A stretch of 64,000 nt of DNA from Marsupella aquatica. Taxonomy: Eukaryota > Marchantiophyta. The notes beneath the pieces are model-generated. The model was not told where the DNA came from. It was given only the letters and a program-made list of their open reading frames with translations, and made no database searches. How positions within the stretch are numbered: position 1 is the first letter of the stretch; every line of letters begins with the position of its first letter. The position numbers and the translations under genes are program-made. The stretch is from contig OZ316896.1 of the NCBI GenBank assembly GCA_973895155.1, forward strand, positions 21,452,001 to 21,516,000, given 5' to 3'. Of the stretch, positions 1 to 10,853 are shown piece by piece.

Positions 1-1497
1 CTGTGAGTGTAATTGTGCGTTTATACCTGTGATGTAGTTATCAGTGTTATATTATACTGTCTAAGTTGTCATTTGGAAGATTCGAGGAGCTTGATAACGT
101 ACATACTGAATGTGAAGTTGTTAACTTTCAGCCGTCCATGCCACGGATCTCAGGTAAGAAGTCAGTAGAATTTATACAACCATGAGAGCAAGCTGATGTT
201 GACATAGAAAAACAAGTGCGAGTTGGTGATGTAGAACAAGTACGAGGGTTGGATCTGTACGTGTAGCTAGGCTTTGAATCCCTCGCGTCAAATTAAGCAA
301 ACTCACTGGCGCACCAAGAATCTCTGGCAATGCAGCGTGGGGATAACGATTTCAGCGAGCTTGAGCACTGAAAAGGATTGCCAGAACCGCGATCTACATG
401 CAGGGAACCGGTTTTGATATATCGAGGACCAAAACTCTTGCTCGTCGGTCCAGGATTCATGTTAGCTAGCCAAATCCATCTCTGACACCCTGTTCTCTAA
501 GAAGTGTTTCAGTGACGTTGAAATATGTGACTTTGGAGTATATGTGTGTCTAGTCAAATGGTGCTTGGGGTGCCCTAAACCCTAAACTTGAAGGTTGTGA
601 TGTAGTGAAAGTTCCCTTCGTGCTCATCAAAACTTCGACCCGTTCTTCCAGGTTTAGGTTATATAGGCCGCAGTTTACATACAATAGTGACATTCTTACA
701 GTCGCCGCTTTGTTTGTCTTTTACCATTGCCAAATGGCTGCCGTGGGACAACGGTTGAGTAAGGACCGAGGTCCATCCCGAGTCTCATCTGTACTCCCGC
801 TCTGGCTTTGTTTCGGATTTATGGAATTTACATTTTTGCATATTCAAATTGCTTGATCTTTGAGTCTCTCGTTCTCGTGTCCACGCTCTTGTGCATCGAT
901 GGCGCTGACAGATGTGAATCCCACCCACCTTAGAATAGGCACTTTTAATTATTGAAATCGGCTTTATGCATATAATTTGCCTAGTATTAGTGTGTTTCGG
1001 GTTCAGGGTATGTGAGCATTTCATCTACTTTACGTACTCCTGCAATAAGCATGTGATATGCGACATTCCTGCGGGTATCACGGGACGTATGCGTGCGTCG
1101 CCAACGACCTAGGAAACCTTGAGTCGGTCGTCAATTCGCTCCCTGGCACGCCAAACCATTCCAACCAACAGAATCAGATCTAACCTGAACCGATCTCAGT
1201 ACGTTTCTCTTTCGTGTTATAAACGGCCTTATCCATGCATCGCGTTCAGGCAACTCGAGTAAACGTTCGATTATAGTGACATGATCAATATGAATGCCTA
1301 GCAAGGAACTTGCAATGAACGATAGCTGTGGCATGAAATGTTCACAGGCCCAGGGCAATTGGAGCTTGCTCTCCAGCTCCAATCGTTTCCAATGTTGTAA
1401 TGTTTGTAGCATTGGCATTGTTGAGATTCGTAAGAAAGCTCGCTCTGGGATTCAATTATATAGACCTATATAGATAAATCTTCATCGATCGATTGTA
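1..1497. other. Spacer upstream of nsLTP copy A (duplication unit A)
   Basis: No gene is supported here; the ORFs are short and begin with non-ATG codons. The stretch can be aligned by eye in blocks to 25550-27063, for example the shared blocks GCGACATTCCTGCGGGTATC (about 1058 and 26643) and GAATCTCTGGCAATGCAGC (about 318 and 26158). It is therefore the left part of duplication unit A, cut by the window edge. A TATA-like run near 1455-1475 (TATATAGACCTATATAG) lies about 25-40 bases before the nsLTP ATG and is conserved in unit B near 27028. Confidence 0.6.
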
Positions 1498-2706
1498 ATG
1501 GCTGCTGCTGCTGACCGTTTCATCAGTGGCCCTTGGGCTGATGCTGATACTCACCAGCTACTACACGGCGAGAGCTTCAAGTGTTGCGAGGACAGAAGAG
1601 AATGCCCAGTTGCGATCGTCATTGATGTCAACGATGTACTCGGGGTGCGACACGGACGACACGGCCGTGCGGCTGATACCGTGTCTGCTTGCAAGCAGGA
1701 AGAACCCGGCGCCTCCCAGTCGTGAGTGCTGTGATCTCATCCACATTCTCTGTGCTGATTGCCTCTGTTCTTGCGTACAGTCGTCTCTGGCCAAATTGGA
1801 GGGCGTGGACTTCAAACCCGCCCTGCAGCTGCCACGCAAGTGCAAGCGCTTCGTCCCTCCTGGTACCAAGTGCGCAGGTACGTACCACTGACTCTAGCTA
1901 GGGTCTCCGGCCCTCCGAACCTGCTCGCTCGTCAGGTAAAAGACAAACAAAGCGGCGACTGTAAGAATCATGTATGATCGAGGATGTGTGACCATGATGT
2001 GAGATCGGTATTCCTCGATCATACATGATTGAACTAACCCTCTACAGCTACCTCGTGCCTACATAATTCTATGATTGCGAAAATTCGAAATTTCGAAACG
2101 TCAAACTTGAAACCTTGCATGCAATCCATTGACAAAAGCAGACCAACCACACTCGTAGTATCCCATACGTACAGGATATCAAAAGGCTACTCAGATATGC
2201 ATCCACAGATATGCGGGGCGCCGGGTCACCTTGTTGTAGACGGATCTGGAATTAGATTATCGTATCCTGACAAGTCAAATAAGTCCTGGAGTTTTATCAA
2301 CCCACTAATCATTATCAAATATCTGGCCTGATCACTTTCTGAAATCTATCTTCTAGTATATATGACAGTTTCTCGTTTTCCCCTTCTCGACGACCACCAA
2401 GCTCCTTTATCAATCATTCAGATCGATCCAGTTATAGAGATCCACAGAGTTAAATGAAGTCTCGTTCATTTAACTGCAAAACTCGGGAAAAAAATAGCTA
2501 CAGTACGTACGCTCTATATACGTGGATGGAACTTTTCTGTTCATCGCATGCTAGATTCTATTTTATCCGAGGTTTACTATTGGCTATGAAAATGAAGACG
2601 AACCCACTCCGTGCGGAAGCTTGACTAGTTTGTAGTGTCACTAACCGTTCCATAATTGCACTTTGAGTCGATTGCAGGAGTAACTGTGCCCGGGTTGGCA
2701 CTCTGA
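1498..2706 (+). pseudogene. Non-specific lipid-transfer protein, copy A (start region frameshifted)
   Basis: This is a small secreted, probably lipid-binding eight-cysteine-motif protein. Exon 1 runs to 1877 (donor GTACGT) and exon 2 is 2678-2706 (acceptor ATTGCAG), adding VTVPGLAL and a stop after the last cysteine. The cysteine order C..C..CC..CxC..C..C is intact, with one additional Cys just after the CxC. Compared with copy B at 27064, the GCT repeat after the ATG at 1498 is 2 bases shorter. Translation from that ATG therefore enters a wrong frame and ends at 1725. An in-frame ATG at 1541 could still give a product with a shortened hydrophobic leader (MLILTSYYTARA). So it is either a recent pseudogene or a gene with a shifted start. 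The family call is firm; the functional state is uncertain. Confidence 0.65.
1966..2030. repeat. Perfect 19-bp hairpin in the intron of nsLTP copy A
   Basis: The arm AATCATGTATGATCGAGGA (1966-1984) is exactly complementary to 2012-2030, with a loop of about 27 bases. The copy B intron (around 27515-27538) keeps only a decayed version of the right arm, so the hairpin arose or survived only in unit A. Confidence 0.8.
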
Positions 2707-5542
2707 CCTGCTAAGCAAGACCGTCCGGTGTACCGCTAGCTGCTGCTGAACTATCAATCCTGATGGCAATGACGACGAGTTTTGATCTAGTGGATGGAGG
2801 GGGAAGTGAAGCTACAGGGTGCTATGATTGTGGTTCTTCACCGTTAGACATCACGAATTAATAGATTAATAAATTGAGCATGCAACTGTCAGCGAGCGGA
2901 GGCTTTCATATATGGTCCCGTATATATATGGTCAAGCTTTTCCACGCGCTTGCTTGAGCTATTGGATGGCCTAGTTAGTACGCTGACTGCTGGACAATGC
3001 GTATGATAATGTGCATGGACAATGCGTCAGATAAATTGACAATAACATGCAGGACCATGGTATCACGCAATGCAACGTACACTGAGATCCACTATAGGAA
3101 CATCTGTACTGACATACCATGGAGCAATTAAAGATGGTGTATACCATGTTGTTTCTACGAGTTTGAAAGCTTTTACGCACAATACTGTAGAATTTTGGCG
3201 CTCGAAATCGACTTGTGCCGAGACATGGATATTAGGTGATGATCAAGCATGTAACAGTTCTGAAGTCCAAGCTGGGAACTCTGCTCAGAAACTACGCCTG
3301 AACTATGCTCGATCCTGTCTCAATTTCAGATCATTCTATTTCCCAAATTAATTCTAGTCGAATTCCTTTCAAACGGTCTCCAATATTTCTTCCTAAATGT
3401 GCTCCGTGGTGCGTTTATCACAGCGCTAGAATCATTTGTCCGAGCAAACCGTATATCGTGAGTTCCATTTCTGATTCATCTTAGTATAGACTATCCACAA
3501 AGGTCTCTAGGCCCCCATAGACTGGCTCTTATCGCGTTCGAACGTGAGAGTTTGCAATGCACTTCAGGGTATTAGATCACTCCGCTGCAATTTAGCTTTC
3601 CTACAAGGAATCGTGAGTGAATAATGGAAAGTTCTTATTTATAAGGGCAATCTGTGTTTCTACTTTTACTAGACACTGTTATATGCAATCTGCCAATTCT
3701 TCGTCGAACTAAAAGCAAAACCGGAGTGAACTAACTGGTCATGGTTGTTAGATCAGTCTTTCTACTTCTACTGGACAATATAATAAGCAATCAGCCAATT
3801 CTTCGTTGAACTAAAAGTCAAACCGGAGTGAGCTAACTAGTCAAGGCTGTTGGCTATCACGAGGGTTGGATTTGCCAAAAACCCACACTGTATGCCTGCC
3901 CTCTCTCCCAACAGCCCTGCAAGACCATGCCCCTCTCTCCCCGCAGCATCACGCAACCTTGCCTGGACCCAATAATTCTGCAGTTGCCATAGCTGGTCTC
4001 ATGCCCCCTTGGCGTCCCCGGCATTCTTGCACCCTCAGTCCCTTATGAGCCCTCTGCAACCCTCCTCCTCCCTCTCACATGTCATTGCATTCCCCTGCAC
4101 CCTCTCAAAGAATATCACCCTGAGACTCTGGAGAATCTGTCAAAAAGCACTAATGCCAAACGGAGAGACATGGTCCCAAAGGCGAAAGAACCGGCAAGGA
4201 AAAGACCCCAAGAAGACCGAAGAGGCCCAGCAAGTCAAGGAGTAACCCAGAAGAACCTTAAATAAGAGTAAGAAGCAAACAACTGAGACTCTGGCTTTCG
4301 ATGCGATAACCAACCAGACAAACCGAATCTCCAGAATCAATTCTGTAGATTTTAGGCTAGTTTGCGTCTTGCAGTAAAGCTCTCTACTGTAGACAATTCT
4401 CCCTTCGTGGCTTCCCCAAGACTCCTACTTTTGGGAAGGTAAGGTTTTATAAGTAGTGAATCGATTTGAGTTCATCCGAGGCAACTTGGGAAAAGAGATT
4501 GATTGCATGACAAAGAGGTAGGCCGAATCTTCAGGGCTTACTCTGGCTACTCACAGATACAGGTTCCTACTTAGTTCACTTTAGTGGTTGCATACTTGCT
4601 CACGAATCTATGGGGTCTACTGTGGGTATGCACAAAGTTCTTGCAATTTACTCTGACTTTCTTATTAACCAAAGTGGTCCAATTTCTATGATTGTCATGC
4701 TACTTGAATTGAAGCTCCATTTCTCAGTCAACTGCTTTCTCAGTCAAGTGACTGAGTCGATTGTGCTCTCGCACAGGACGTCTATCCTCTCTTGGATGGT
4801 TCTACTTTTGGTTTTCAAGGCAAAAACATTTTGTGCTCTTGCACTCTAGGCCCAGCGCACGGAGCATCAAAAGGAAACGTCTAACAGAGGGCCAATGTGA
4901 ATGAAAACTGACAAAGGAAGGGAACCTTGTTTTCAGTTTTGTGGAGTGGGATGAAGGAGCTCTATTTACTTTGAATTGAACTGACTTTCAGATCCGATTT
5001 CCCGACCCCCACCCCCACCCCATTCTGCCATAGGGTTGCTCCAACTTTAAACAATCTACTCCTAATGATAATAGAAAGCCTTTACAATTGTTGTATCGAG
5101 ATAAATGAGAAAACAAATATTCTTTAAGGTACCTAAAAGTGTGAAGATTCCTTTAAAAAGGTAAAATAGTTTATTATAATGTTCACATGTTGAGAAGAAT
5201 GCCCTTCTAGAGTTTGGATGGATTTTTTAGTAACCCCTTTAAAGCAAGAATAATTTAGCTTTGGATGACTTCAGTTGGTACTTGTGCCTCATTCAATGCT
5301 TAATATATATCCTTTACAAAGTGTCATGTTGAAAACAATGCCTTTGTAGAGTTTTGATGGATTTTTTAGTAACCCCTTTAAAGCAAGAATGAATGAACTT
5401 TGGATGACTTGGTAATTGTGCCTGACTGGATCAAATGAATGCTTACATCTCCTTTACAAACTAGTGACTGTCCTCTTTTGATAGCTTATTCGATTACAAT
5501 GTGTTGGCCCATCCCTATCCTCACATCTAATTTTCTAGTAAC
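2707..5542. other. Non-coding spacer of unit A
   Basis: No convincing gene. Blocks match unit B: 2707-3850 with 28189-28960 and 30440-30930; 3870-4110 with 30945-31100 and 31590-31790; 4290-4440 with 37205-37345; 4490-4520 with 38312-38335. The unit B insertions (GC-rich fold-back, MITE, dispersed repeat) have no counterpart here, so this stretch acts as their empty-site reference. A related pair of about 90 bases, containing GGATTTTTTAGTAACCCC, occurs at 5218-5260 and 5356-5400. Confidence 0.6.
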
Positions 5543-5642
5543 NNNNNNNNNNNNNNNNNNNNNNNNNNNNNNNNNNNNNNNNNNNNNNNNNNNNNNNNNN
5601 NNNNNNNNNNNNNNNNNNNNNNNNNNNNNNNNNNNNNNNNNN
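5543..5642. other. Assembly gap (100 N)
   Basis: Exactly 100 N bases, a conventional placeholder for a scaffold join. It abuts a tandem-repeat tract at 5690-6095, which probably caused the break. True gap length is unknown. Confidence 0.99.
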
Positions 5643-5689
5643 TACTTAACGAAATTTTTTATTTAACAACACTGTAAGATAATGCAACG

Positions 5690-6095
5690 ATGTATTTATC
5701 CAACAACATCTTTCGTGTGCAATGGAGACTTGACAACATTATCACTCACGACATCACTTTACTTATGAACCATTTTGTACTTAACAACATATATCACTCA
5801 CGACATCACTTTACTTATGAACCATTTTGTACTTAACAACATATATCACTCACGACATCACTTTACTTATGAATCATTTTGTACTTAACAACAACTTTAT
5901 ACTTAACAACATCTTTTTTATTAATGATATCTTGGGCGTTGTGATATCTTTTGTCTCAACGACATCTTTTTTCTTAATGACATCTTGGGTGACATGACAT
6001 CTTTTCTCTTAATGACATCTTGGGCGTCAAGACATCTTTTCTCTTGACGACATCTTGGGCGTCACGACATTTTTTCTTCACGACATCTTTTGTGC
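5690..6095. repeat. Two adjacent tandem-repeat families
   Basis: Between about 5722 and 5900 a 52-bp unit containing ACTTATGAACCATTTTGTAC occurs about three times. From about 5905 to 6090 a shorter unit based on GACATCTTGGGCGTCA with CTTTTCTCTTAATGACATC recurs several times with drift. Both share a CACGACATC word, suggesting a common origin. Confidence 0.85.
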
Positions 6096-6368
6096 AACGC
6101 ACAAGTATTGAGCTCGTGTAACATAATGAAAAGCACATGCAAGGCTTTTGTTATTTAAGTACTTTAGTTAAAAAAACATTATTAGTTTGTTCTTACATAT
6201 TTTAGTGATTTTACTCTTACTTAGTGATTCCCTAAGGCCACTTACAAACTTAATACGCATGTTAGGTATGTGGTATACATGATCCCCCCAAAAAATGAAA
6301 ACATTCAAGTTGTTGGATAAGCTAGGTTAGAAAGAAACCTAGCACATGAATGCTTTTGACTAGCCCAA

Positions 6369-6706
6369 TGTATTCATTAAAAGTGAATTAATATTTGATT
6401 TATGAATATTTGGGTAATAGAAAGTGTATATTTGGCTTTCAAAAAGAGTACATTTGGGCAAGAAATAAAGATGATGGCCATTGAAAGTATCACCATGTTC
6501 ATCATTTTTAAATGAACTAGGATAAGACTCATTCTAATAAAAATACTTTTTGCCCTCTCAAGTTTACAATTAACCATTTAGGTGTAGAGTATTGTAACAT
6601 AGTGTTAGTACATTTTGGGGTTAGAAAATGTATATTTAAAGACCAAAAAATGAACATTTAGAGGCCTAAAAGAGAACAAAATAAAATATTGTTTTAATGA
6701 ATAGGG
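6369..6706. mobile_element. Short non-autonomous element related to the 13.6 kb element
   Basis: The left end reads TATTCATTAAAA and the right end, near 6692-6705, reads TTTTAATGAATAGGGT. These form an inverted pair sharing the core of the 10156/23772 terminal repeats. The interior is AT-rich and non-coding, and near both ends carries words such as GTACATTTGGG and AAATGTATATTT, like the ends of the large element. The length of about 340 bp fits a MITE. The exact borders and target duplication were not resolved. Confidence 0.55.
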
Positions 6707-7765
6707 TTAAAAGGACATTTTTTACTAGGCAATACTCCTCAAGCAATTGTCACCCTAAAGTGCTCAAATAGCACACATATGAAAACCTAAACTTAATTAG
6801 ACAATAGGATAATTACCCGATAATTATACTCTATCAACACTCATAAACTCGTAAGTGTGTACAGTTGTAGAAGCCACGTCAAAATTCCATCAAAAACGAA
6901 GTTGAATGAGGCCAATACCAAGCAGGTCGGGTTTTGCATTAAAGTATATTAACGAGTTAACGGGGCTACACTTATTATAACTGGGCTACACTTATTATAA
7001 CTGGGCTACACTTAACATCTGATGGCTGATGGTTCTGATGGCTGAGGAGAAGAATTCAAAATAATGACAGAGGTCTACTGTACTACTGGGGTTGGTTATT
7101 CATTTGCCGACCTATCTAGCTACTGTATATGGGGTCAATCGATGGCTGAGGATAAAATTTTTAATGGGGTCTAGTGGGGTTGAAAAACTGTATTGCCTGT
7201 GTAGCCACTTTATGTGGGGTCTGATGGCCGAGGAGAAGGTGGTCAAAATGGTCCTATGGCTGAGAAGGATACAGTAAACAATCCAAGTCAACGAGGCGCA
7301 TGCAGGTGGGTATGGCTGATGACAAGATTTCACTAGTCCAACTCAATAAGGCCCATACAGGACTGGTGGGGTCTGATTGCTGAGGAGAAAATTCCAAAAG
7401 AGGTCCCCGCAGCCCCCTAGGAGGGACTTGCACTAATAGGTGTAGCTTAAAAGGGCACTGTGTATTCTTGAACCCCACCCAGCCCTTGAAACAATGATTT
7501 ATTTTTTGTGCCTAAAACGGATGTTGAAGCCCCCACTTTATCGTCACGTGAAATTGCCACAGACCAATCTCGAGGATATGGAGTGCGAGTCTGAACTTTT
7601 CCCTGGACTGTCTATGCCTGACATCTCTTCAATCGGCAGAATGATTGATGATCAGCTTAGGCCAAGAGCGAAAGAGATCCGTCGACATATGACTGAGGTT
7701 CTCTCTTAGAGATCACCCAGTACAGAAGACCAGCGAATTGGAGGTCGCAGCTGACAGCAGGAAAA
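6707..7765. other. Spacer and 5' region of MFS copy A
   Basis: No gene is supported. It holds three copies of a 22-base unit with GGGCTACACTTATTATAACT at 6962-7015. An irregular series of GATGGCTGAGGAGAA-like words spans 7020-7400, also seen in part at 40440-40570. The last ~300 bases match the region upstream of MFS copy B (about 41455-41680), so they probably include its promoter and leader. Confidence 0.55.
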
Positions 7766-9385
7766 ATGGTAACCGGTGCTCATGGACACCATGAACAACG
7801 AGATGGTCGATACGTCTTGGATCCTGAAGAGGCACGCATCGAGTATGGCGAAGAGATCGCTAGCAAGCTGAAGCTCAGTAAGAATGAGAAGTACGTGCTA
7901 TGGCCACAACCGACGGACAGCCCGCACGATCCTCAGAATTGGAGCAATGGCAAGAAAGCTCTCATGCTCTTCATCGCCACCATCGCCGGGTTCGTGCCGG
8001 ACTTCAACTCGGCCGTAGGCATCGCGACGCTCTTCAATCTGGCGGCTCAATTCAAAACCTCCGTGAACAACGTCAACAACCTGACCACGAACTGGGCCAT
8101 CTTCCTCATCGGGTTTGGCGGTATCGCGGCCGTGCCCTTGATACGAAAGTTCGGTAGGCTTCCGGTGATGTTCTGGTCTCAAGTGTTGAGCCTCGCCTTT
8201 CAGCTCGGCTGCACATTCTCTCCCAACCTCAGCACATTTGCGGCAATGCGCTGCCTGAACGGCTTCTTCTCAGCCGCACCGCAGGTGTCTGGACTCTACA
8301 CCATTGTGGACATGTTCCCCGTCCACCTCGTCCATAGCAAAGTTACCATTTGGACATTCGGCATTCTCGTGGCGCCCTTCGTCTCACCATGGTTGCTCGG
8401 ATACCTCGCTGCACGCCAGAACTGGAGATGGGCGTACGGAGTCTCGTGCATGTACTGTGGTTTCGTCGTCTTCATGATCGCATTTTTCTTCGAAGAGACT
8501 CTCTATGACCGCCACCTTCAGCCGATTCCACCTCGCCCGACCAGCGGACTGCGGTACCGCATCGAGACTCTGCTAGGTGTGACCGGGTGGAAATTGAGGA
8601 AGTACAGAACGTCGATGTGGCAATCGGCTCTCGACCTCTTCAACGTGCTCTGGCGTCCCCACTTCTTCCTCAGCGCCTTCTTTGCGTTGCCCTCGTCCGG
8701 TTTTGCTATAGGAATCATCGTCACCAATCCGATCTTCTTGGGATCCCCCAAGCCCATAGGGTACGGATACAAGGGTGACATCGTGTCGACTCTCTATCTG
8801 ACTCCGATCGTTGCGGTGATCCTCGGAGAGATACTAGCCAGATTGTTCAACCAGCTCGCGGTCAACATGAGCGTGAGACGGGACAAGGGTGTGTTCGAGT
8901 CCGAGGATATCTTGATCGGGACCGTCGTGGGGTTGCTTATTTACGTTGCTGGCATTGTCCTCTTCGGCTGGACCATTGAGCACAAGGCCAACATCGCTGG
9001 CCTTATATTCGGCTGGGGACTGGTGACCGTGGCCATTGTGTTCATCAACGTGGCCTTATATTCCTACTCCGGCGTGAGCTTCCCTGGTCGAGAAGGGGAA
9101 TGCAGCGCTCTGCTCAATTTAGCTCGCGTTCTTGGAGGGTTCGCGGTTCCCTACTTCCAAGTCAAATGGGTCACGAAAAACGGTGCCCTGCAAGCGTTCG
9201 GATGCGAAGCAGCTGTTGTCACGGGCGTCTGGATGATTTGCATCCCCATCTTGTTCTGGAAAGGAAAGCGGATCAGAGAACTCTTCTCCATCAAAGGACA
9301 ATCTCCACAGGATACTTTTCTTGTTGGCAAATCAGCTCACCAGAGAGATCCAAAGATTTCTGATATGCCGAAAGAGGCGGCATAG
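7766..9385 (+). CDS. MFS transporter, fungal DHA1-like, copy A
   Basis: This is an intronless 539-residue membrane transporter of the major facilitator superfamily; substrate unknown. A hydrophilic N-terminus carries the signature PTDSPHDPQNWS (about residues 50-61), typical of fungal drug:H+ antiporter-1 (DHA1) carriers. About 12 hydrophobic segments follow in two halves around a cytoplasmic loop (about 250-300). An MFS motif-A-like stretch, GGIAAVPLIRKFGRLPVM, lies near residue 120, and GREGECSALLNLARVLGG lies in the C-terminal half. The start ATG is conserved with copy B. The ORF is distinctly richer in GC than its AT-rich flanks and has no intron, unlike the other host genes here. With the fungal-type signatures this suggests an old horizontal transfer (inference). 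Copy B at 41682 has the same length and differs at about 56 residues by my count, so both look maintained. Confidence 0.85.
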   Translation: MVTGAHGHHEQRDGRYVLDPEEARIEYGEEIASKLKLSKNEKYVLWPQPTDSPHDPQNWSNGKKALMLFIATIAGFVPDFNSAVGIATLFNLAAQFKTSVNNVNNLTTNWAIFLIGFGGIAAVPLIRKFGRLPVMFWSQVLSLAFQLGCTFSPNLSTFAAMRCLNGFFSAAPQVSGLYTIVDMFPVHLVHSKVTIWTFGILVAPFVSPWLLGYLAARQNWRWAYGVSCMYCGFVVFMIAFFFEETLYDRHLQPIPPRPTSGLRYRIETLLGVTGWKLRKYRTSMWQSALDLFNVLWRPHFFLSAFFALPSSGFAIGIIVTNPIFLGSPKPIGYGYKGDIVSTLYLTPIVAVILGEILARLFNQLAVNMSVRRDKGVFESEDILIGTVVGLLIYVAGIVLFGWTIEHKANIAGLIFGWGLVTVAIVFINVALYSYSGVSFPGREGECSALLNLARVLGGFAVPYFQVKWVTKNGALQAFGCEAAVVTGVWMICIPILFWKGKRIRELFSIKGQSPQDTFLVGKSAHQRDPKISDMPKEAA

Positions 9386-10155
9386 ACCAGACTTGAAGCG
9401 TTTGCTAGTTTTTCTTCTGGTCAGTTGAGTCACAAGACACTCTCACGACAGGTTTCCAGACAATTCGTTTGCACCATTCAAACACCCAATCTTCCAAAAT
9501 TTGCTGAAAGTTTTGTACATTCAAGGTGGAATTTAGAGAATTATAGGTTTGTGCCAGTAGAAAGTGCTAAATGTAAAATGCAAATAGAGCATGCACTCAA
9601 TAGTTTTACTCAGAGAGTGGGTGTAGCTTGGGACCGTAACGAAAATATACAAAAATTGGAGTCAATGTAAAGTGGAATGAGAAACTACGTCACCTTTCGT
9701 TTCAAGGGAAGAGGTGATAGATAGGCTCTAAAGTACGTGGAAACGCAAGGTGTTGAATTCACAGTGGAATAAGAAATTCCAAATCGGTCTCATGAAGGAG
9801 CGTGTGCAGTTGGGGCCATAATTAGTCAGGTATCTCCTTAAACCAGAAATGGCAGGATCGTTAGTCAATTGTGGCATGTTAGTTCTAATGCCTTTCGTGT
9901 TTTAGCGTATTCAAAAAGTGTATAACAGCTGTGTTATCATATCATCTTTAAACTTATTAAAAGAATCATTGTGGAAATGACTATGACTATGGAAATGATG
10001 GAATGACTGTGAATTTATTCTAATGTTTCAAATGGTGAACAAGGGGGAGAATCACGCTGCATCAGTCTCAAACTGCGTGTGCGAGACAAGGTGACACAAG
10101 CCAAGGGATACGGGCCATGGGAGCTAGTGTCATAAATATTTACTACATAATATTA
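9386..10155. other. 3' flank of MFS copy A up to the insertion point
   Basis: No gene is supported. It aligns in blocks with 43302-44201 downstream of MFS copy B, e.g. AGAGGTGATAGATAGGCTC at 9709 and the matching GTGATAGATAGGCTC near 43665. The final bases, GTCATAAATATTTACTACATAATATTA, are the left side of the site into which the large element inserted. Confidence 0.65.
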
Positions 10156-10179
10156 TCACCCTATTCATTAAAACTGGAA
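10156..10179 (+). repeat. Left terminal inverted repeat of the large element
   Basis: Begins TCACC and continues CTATTCATTAAAACTGGAA. Its reverse complement is found at 23749-23772 with two mismatches (positions 4-5). Confidence 0.85.
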
Positions 10180-10853
10180 TTTCTCTCCAGAAGTTGACCT
10201 TCAAATTTCTTATTTTACCCCCAAAAGTTCTATAACTTGTTCTCCAAAAGCATATATTTTAGTGGCCAAATGTACACTTTTTGAGGTCTAAAATTACAAT
10301 TCTAATGCCCAAATTATTAATTAAATAATTCAGTTATCAATTATTAATACTTATTAATTAAAAGACAATAAAGTGTTCTTATTATATACAATATAAACAA
10401 TGAAAAAATAGAATAAGACAATATAATAAATTCAAATGACCCGTGATAACCAAGTTACACAAACAGGGAAGGTAAACCAGTGATGTATTATAAAAGTAAA
10501 AAACCTATTTTTATAGGGTCGAGACCACGTCTGCCCCAATGCAGGCTCTAGATGGTTTTGACCGGTTGTTGAATGTATATCAATTCCTATGTAAAAATCT
10601 ATGTCGAGATTATCTCGACCCAAATGTAGGGTCCACATAATTTTGATCCGTTGTTGAATCTATATCTCTAGTTATTCCCTTTGTATAAGGTCAAGACCCA
10701 AATAACCTTTTTCTGAGAACATATCTACAAGTAAAAGAGGATCAACAGCATCTAGACTCAAATGGATAGTACGCATAGCTTCATTGTTTTTTGAGTAAGA
10801 ATATGTATATCTACAACTCACATTGTAACTGTTCAGTGTAGGGTCGAGATAAT
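10180..10853. other. Left subterminal region of the large element
   Basis: AT-rich and non-coding. It holds CCAAATGTACA-type words (10266-10276, reverse related ones near 10300) that recur as a cluster at the other end (23610-23740). A partial tandem duplication at about 10545-10700 contains GACCGGTTGTTGAAT and GATCCGTTGTTGAAT. Two divergent palindromes, GTCGAGATTATCTCGAC (10603-10619) and GTCGAGATAATCTAGAC (10843-10859), are present. Confidence 0.6.

Noticed and set aside
7494-7709. 71-codon ORF just upstream of MFS copy A
   Set aside because: The equivalent leader of copy B does not keep this frame, so it is probably untranslated leader.
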